Virus record (IMG/VR): IMGVR_UViG_3300021962_010117
Span: 1-31,431 of that record
Reading direction: 5' to 3' (one strand)
Source of the DNA: a virus
DNA length: 31,431 nt
Shown: positions 30,036 to 31,431 of the stretch, one piece after another
Numbering within the stretch: position 1 is the first letter of the stretch
How the letters are laid out: every line of letters begins with the position of its first letter
The notes under the pieces: model-generated
Databases searched by the model: none
Seen by the model: the letters and a program-made list of their open reading frames with translations, nothing else
Told to the model about the DNA's origin: nothing
Program-made: the position numbers and the translations under genes

Positions 30036-30208
30036 TTCTGTTGCTCCACTAGATCCCGTCGAATGACAGCACACTTGCCCATCACAGCCAGCGCCTCACG
30101 ATATCCATATGTGCGCGCCTGTTTCACGGATGTGGCGTACACCACCGTGGAATATTTATAGTTCTGTGTGAAGGCGGTGTAGACATAGGTGTTCCGTTGA
30201 GGACGCAT
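30032..30208 (-). CDS. Small protein, 58 aa, unknown
   Basis: An ATG at 30208 with GGGAG six bases upstream. The product starts MRPQRNTYVYTAFTQNYKYS and is Tyr-rich and basic (TSVKQARTYGYREALAVMG). It ends TGA, overlapping the next start as ATGA. Coupling and ribosome-binding site support it; no family recognised. It contains TATAAATA in codons near 30151-30158, a match to the T4 late-promoter core, which may be chance. Confidence 0.75.
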   Translation of the reverse strand: MRPQRNTYVYTAFTQNYKYSTVVYATSVKQARTYGYREALAVMGKCAVIRRDLVEQQK

Positions 30209-30209
30209 A

Positions 30210-30371
30210 TCAGACTCCCAGAAAGAAGCGTACAGGATGGATGATAATCATGATAACACTAACCCAAAGAATAGTCAAGATGAACACCCAGATGATGGCG
30301 AGCATTCTGGGTGGAAGCTGAGGATGGTGAAGAAACATCACCAGAGTGAGAAACAGAGCAATGATGGGCAT
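30210..30371 (-). CDS. Small two-helix membrane protein, 53 aa
   Basis: A 53-aa reading frame from an ATG at 30371 to TGA at 30210, two bases before the next ATG. It starts MPIIALFLTLVMFLHHPQLP and has a second strongly hydrophobic stretch, LAIIWVFILTILWVSVIMII, so two membrane helices with a short turn are predicted. No good Shine-Dalgarno is seen. It competes with a longer 74-aa frame on the same strand, which is polar, codon-poor and not coupled. The hydrophobic pattern makes this frame more likely. It could be a holin-like or envelope protein (inference). Confidence 0.6.
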   Translation of the reverse strand: MPIIALFLTLVMFLHHPQLPPRMLAIIWVFILTILWVSVIMIIIHPVRFFLGV

Positions 30372-30449
30372 ATTGGGTGAAAGGGGGTTTTCTGGGAAAA
30401 ATTGCGCAGAAAAAAATTTCCATTAGAGAATTCCAGAATGGAGGGGGAA

Positions 30450-30540
30450 TTCCATGGTCGGGAGTGGAAAGAGAACCAGCCAATAGGGGGTTTATGTCGT
30501 CCTCATGACCAATCCCGACTAGAGATTTCCATAGTCGGGA
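30450..30540. repeat. Direct and inverted repeats in the noncoding gap
   Basis: The roughly 176-base gap 30372-30547 holds no convincing gene. TTCCATGGTCGGGA (30450-30463) recurs as TTCCATAGTCGGGA (30527-30540). TCCCGACTA (30513-30521) and TAGTCGGGA (30532-30540) form a 9-bp stem with a 10-base loop and no T-run. GAATTCC and GGAATTC form another inverted pair just left of 30450. This may be an operator or RNA element. Confidence 0.6.
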
Positions 30541-30547
30541 TATAGTC

Positions 30548-30676
30548 CTACTCCTTGTTGTATGTTCGGCTGGCCTCTATCTCCAGCTCCACTATCTGCT
30601 GGATGAGGCGTTGCCGTTCCAATTCCAAACGCTGATATTTCTCTAGTTCCACGGCCAGCTGAAATAGCGGTTCCAT
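30548..30676 (-). CDS. Small coiled-coil protein, 42 aa
   Basis: An ATG at 30676 with GAGG upstream, one base after the AAA ATPase stop, ending TAG at 30548. The product starts MEPLFQLAVELEKYQRLELE and continues with a leucine/glutamate heptad-like pattern (RLIQQIVELEIEA), a short helical coiled coil. Coupling to the ATPase suggests a small partner or regulator (inference). No family recognised. Confidence 0.7.
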   Translation of the reverse strand: MEPLFQLAVELEKYQRLELERQRLIQQIVELEIEASRTYNKE

Positions 30677-30677
30677 T

Positions 30678-31430
30678 TCAAACACCTCGCAGTAAGAGAA
30701 CACGACCCATCTTCTCCCAATCGCTGGGGTGCGACTTAGCCAAAGCGCACAACTTCATCACAGTACGCAGGCTGTACTCGCGTAGGTCATCACGGTGCTG
30801 CTTGAGAAAGCCCATGATGGCAGCACCCACACTACTGGACACACCCTCACGCTGGAACATCTTGCCTGCAGTAGCCACATGCTCCACCCAGAGATGAATG
30901 GCCTGACGGTCATGCAACCGAAGATCCAGATACAGGGAACGTGACATCAGCGCCTCGAAATGCTTCACATACTTGTTGCCACCCTCATCCACGTACTTCT
31001 GGAAATCCAGATTGCTGATGAAAATGAAACTCCCATGGAAATCGTACCACTGCGGGACATCATCCTCACGCAGCGTGTGACTGTCCTTGAGCCAAGAGAC
31101 ACGCCGCACAGGGCTACTGTCGCAGAGAGCCTTCAGAATGTTCAGGGCATCCTCATCGGTGAAGATGCTATCGGCGTCATCCAGAACAATCACGGACCCA
31201 GGCTTACGCATCCGGTACCCCAACTTGTACAATTCCACCGCGCTGATGGCACCGGACACCGACTCACGCCGTTCCTCAGGGATTTTGCTGAGAGTCTGGT
31301 GCACCGTGAACGTCTTGCCCACGCCAGGCGCGCCCGTCACCACCATGCTACGGATGTTGCTCTGCGTGGCACCGTTGGTCAACTTGCCAAGCATTTCGAA
31401 ACGATCCTTGAGGTCAGTCAACACCTCCAC
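30678..31430 (-). CDS. AAA-type ATPase (5' end cut by window)
   Basis: At least 250 residues of an AAA ATPase. Walker A is TGAPGVGKTFTVH (Gly33-Thr40 of the visible part) and Walker B is VIVLDDADSIF. FIFISNLDFQKY supplies the sensor-I-like Asn and MSRSLYLDL the arginine-finger area. A leading GTG is visible at the edge, but the family normally has more before the P-loop, so the true start is probably outside the window. DNA here is visibly more G+C-rich than the centre. It is likely a replication or remodelling ATPase; the partner is unknown. Confidence 0.85.
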   Translation of the reverse strand: MEVLTDLKDRFEMLGKLTNGATQSNIRSMVVTGAPGVGKTFTVHQTLSKIPEERRESVSGAISAVELYKLGYRMRKPGSVIVLDDADSIFTDEDALNILKALCDSSPVRRVSWLKDSHTLREDDVPQWYDFHGSFIFISNLDFQKYVDEGGNKYVKHFEALMSRSLYLDLRLHDRQAIHLWVEHVATAGKMFQREGVSSSVGAAIMGFLKQHRDDLREYSLRTVMKLCALAKSHPSDWEKMGRVLLLRGV

Positions 31431-31431
31431 A

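Noticed and set aside
30151-30158. TATAAATA, the T4 late-promoter core, on the minus strand
   Set aside because: Lies within codons of the 58-aa gene and is the only copy noticed; no late genes begin nearby. Noted but not called.
30259-30483. 74-aa minus-strand frame overlapping the 53-aa membrane protein
   Set aside because: Polar, Pro/Ser/His-rich, no Shine-Dalgarno and no coupling; the 53-aa frame has a clear two-helix pattern and ends at the next start.
1-31431. CRISPR arrays, insertion sequences and ordinary tRNA genes
   Set aside because: No regularly spaced repeats, transposase motifs or cloverleaf other than the tmRNA halves were seen by eye; a tRNAscan-SE run would be decisive.

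Overview
The window looks like an internal piece of a large tailed-phage genome, probably related to the T4-like myoviruses of aquatic bacteria. Every supported gene is on the minus strand. Genes are packed with ATGA and TAATG stop/start overlaps, and many small proteins lie between the larger ones. Typical phage genes are present: PhoH, a RecB-type nuclease, ATP-dependent DNA ligase, UV-damage endonuclease, peptidoglycan amidase, A-type Fe-S carrier, small zinc ribbons and an AAA ATPase. The host is not identifiable. An outer-membrane receptor gene points to a Gram-negative host. The permuted tmRNA architecture is best known from alphaproteobacteria and some cyanobacteria, but it may belong to the phage lineage instead.

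Layout in minus-strand transcription order, right to left. (1) 31.4-28.1 kb: truncated AAA ATPase, small proteins, a zinc ribbon, a conserved phage protein and an unrecognised 357-aa protein. (2) 28.1-24.4 kb: a promoter, then a zinc ribbon, HesB/IscA protein, PurA-like enzyme, a kinase-nucleotidyltransferase fusion, a DUF2061-like membrane protein, a sulfotransferase-like protein, two tiny very basic proteins and a QueC-like PP-loop protein. (3) 23.9-22.0 kb: a promoter, then UvsE, a PspC-like protein, the amidase and a DsbA-like protein. (4) 22.0-6.9 kb: a long, mostly translationally coupled run with GMP reductase, a methyltransferase-like protein, two paralogous radical-SAM proteins, three glycosyltransferase-like or unknown proteins, four SGNH-hydrolase-like proteins, a cupin-nucleotidyltransferase-kinase fusion, a shikimate-dehydrogenase-like protein, a TIM-barrel protein, a HAD phosphatase-like protein and a carbamoyltransferase. 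Much of it is visibly richer in A+T than the flanks. (5) 6.8-3.5 kb: a promoter, then ligase, a 59-aa protein, an FmdB zinc ribbon, a terminator, PhoH, a promoter and the nuclease. (6) 3.5 kb to 1: an Oar-like TonB-dependent receptor gene split by one in-frame TAG, a circularly permuted two-piece tmRNA, and the first 20 codons of another PP-loop gene.

Four matching sigma70-like promoters (about GGCTTGACAAAC, then TATATT or a similar -10) stand at module heads. Their -35 boxes overlap or adjoin the end of the preceding gene. GMP reductase plus the PurA-like enzyme could move host GMP to IMP and then toward AMP, or the PurA-like enzyme could be PurZ-like. The large central operon is best read as an uncharacterised pathway that makes and attaches a decorated small molecule or sugar. 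With the phage-encoded receptor and tmRNA, it is the most likely place for new biology here.
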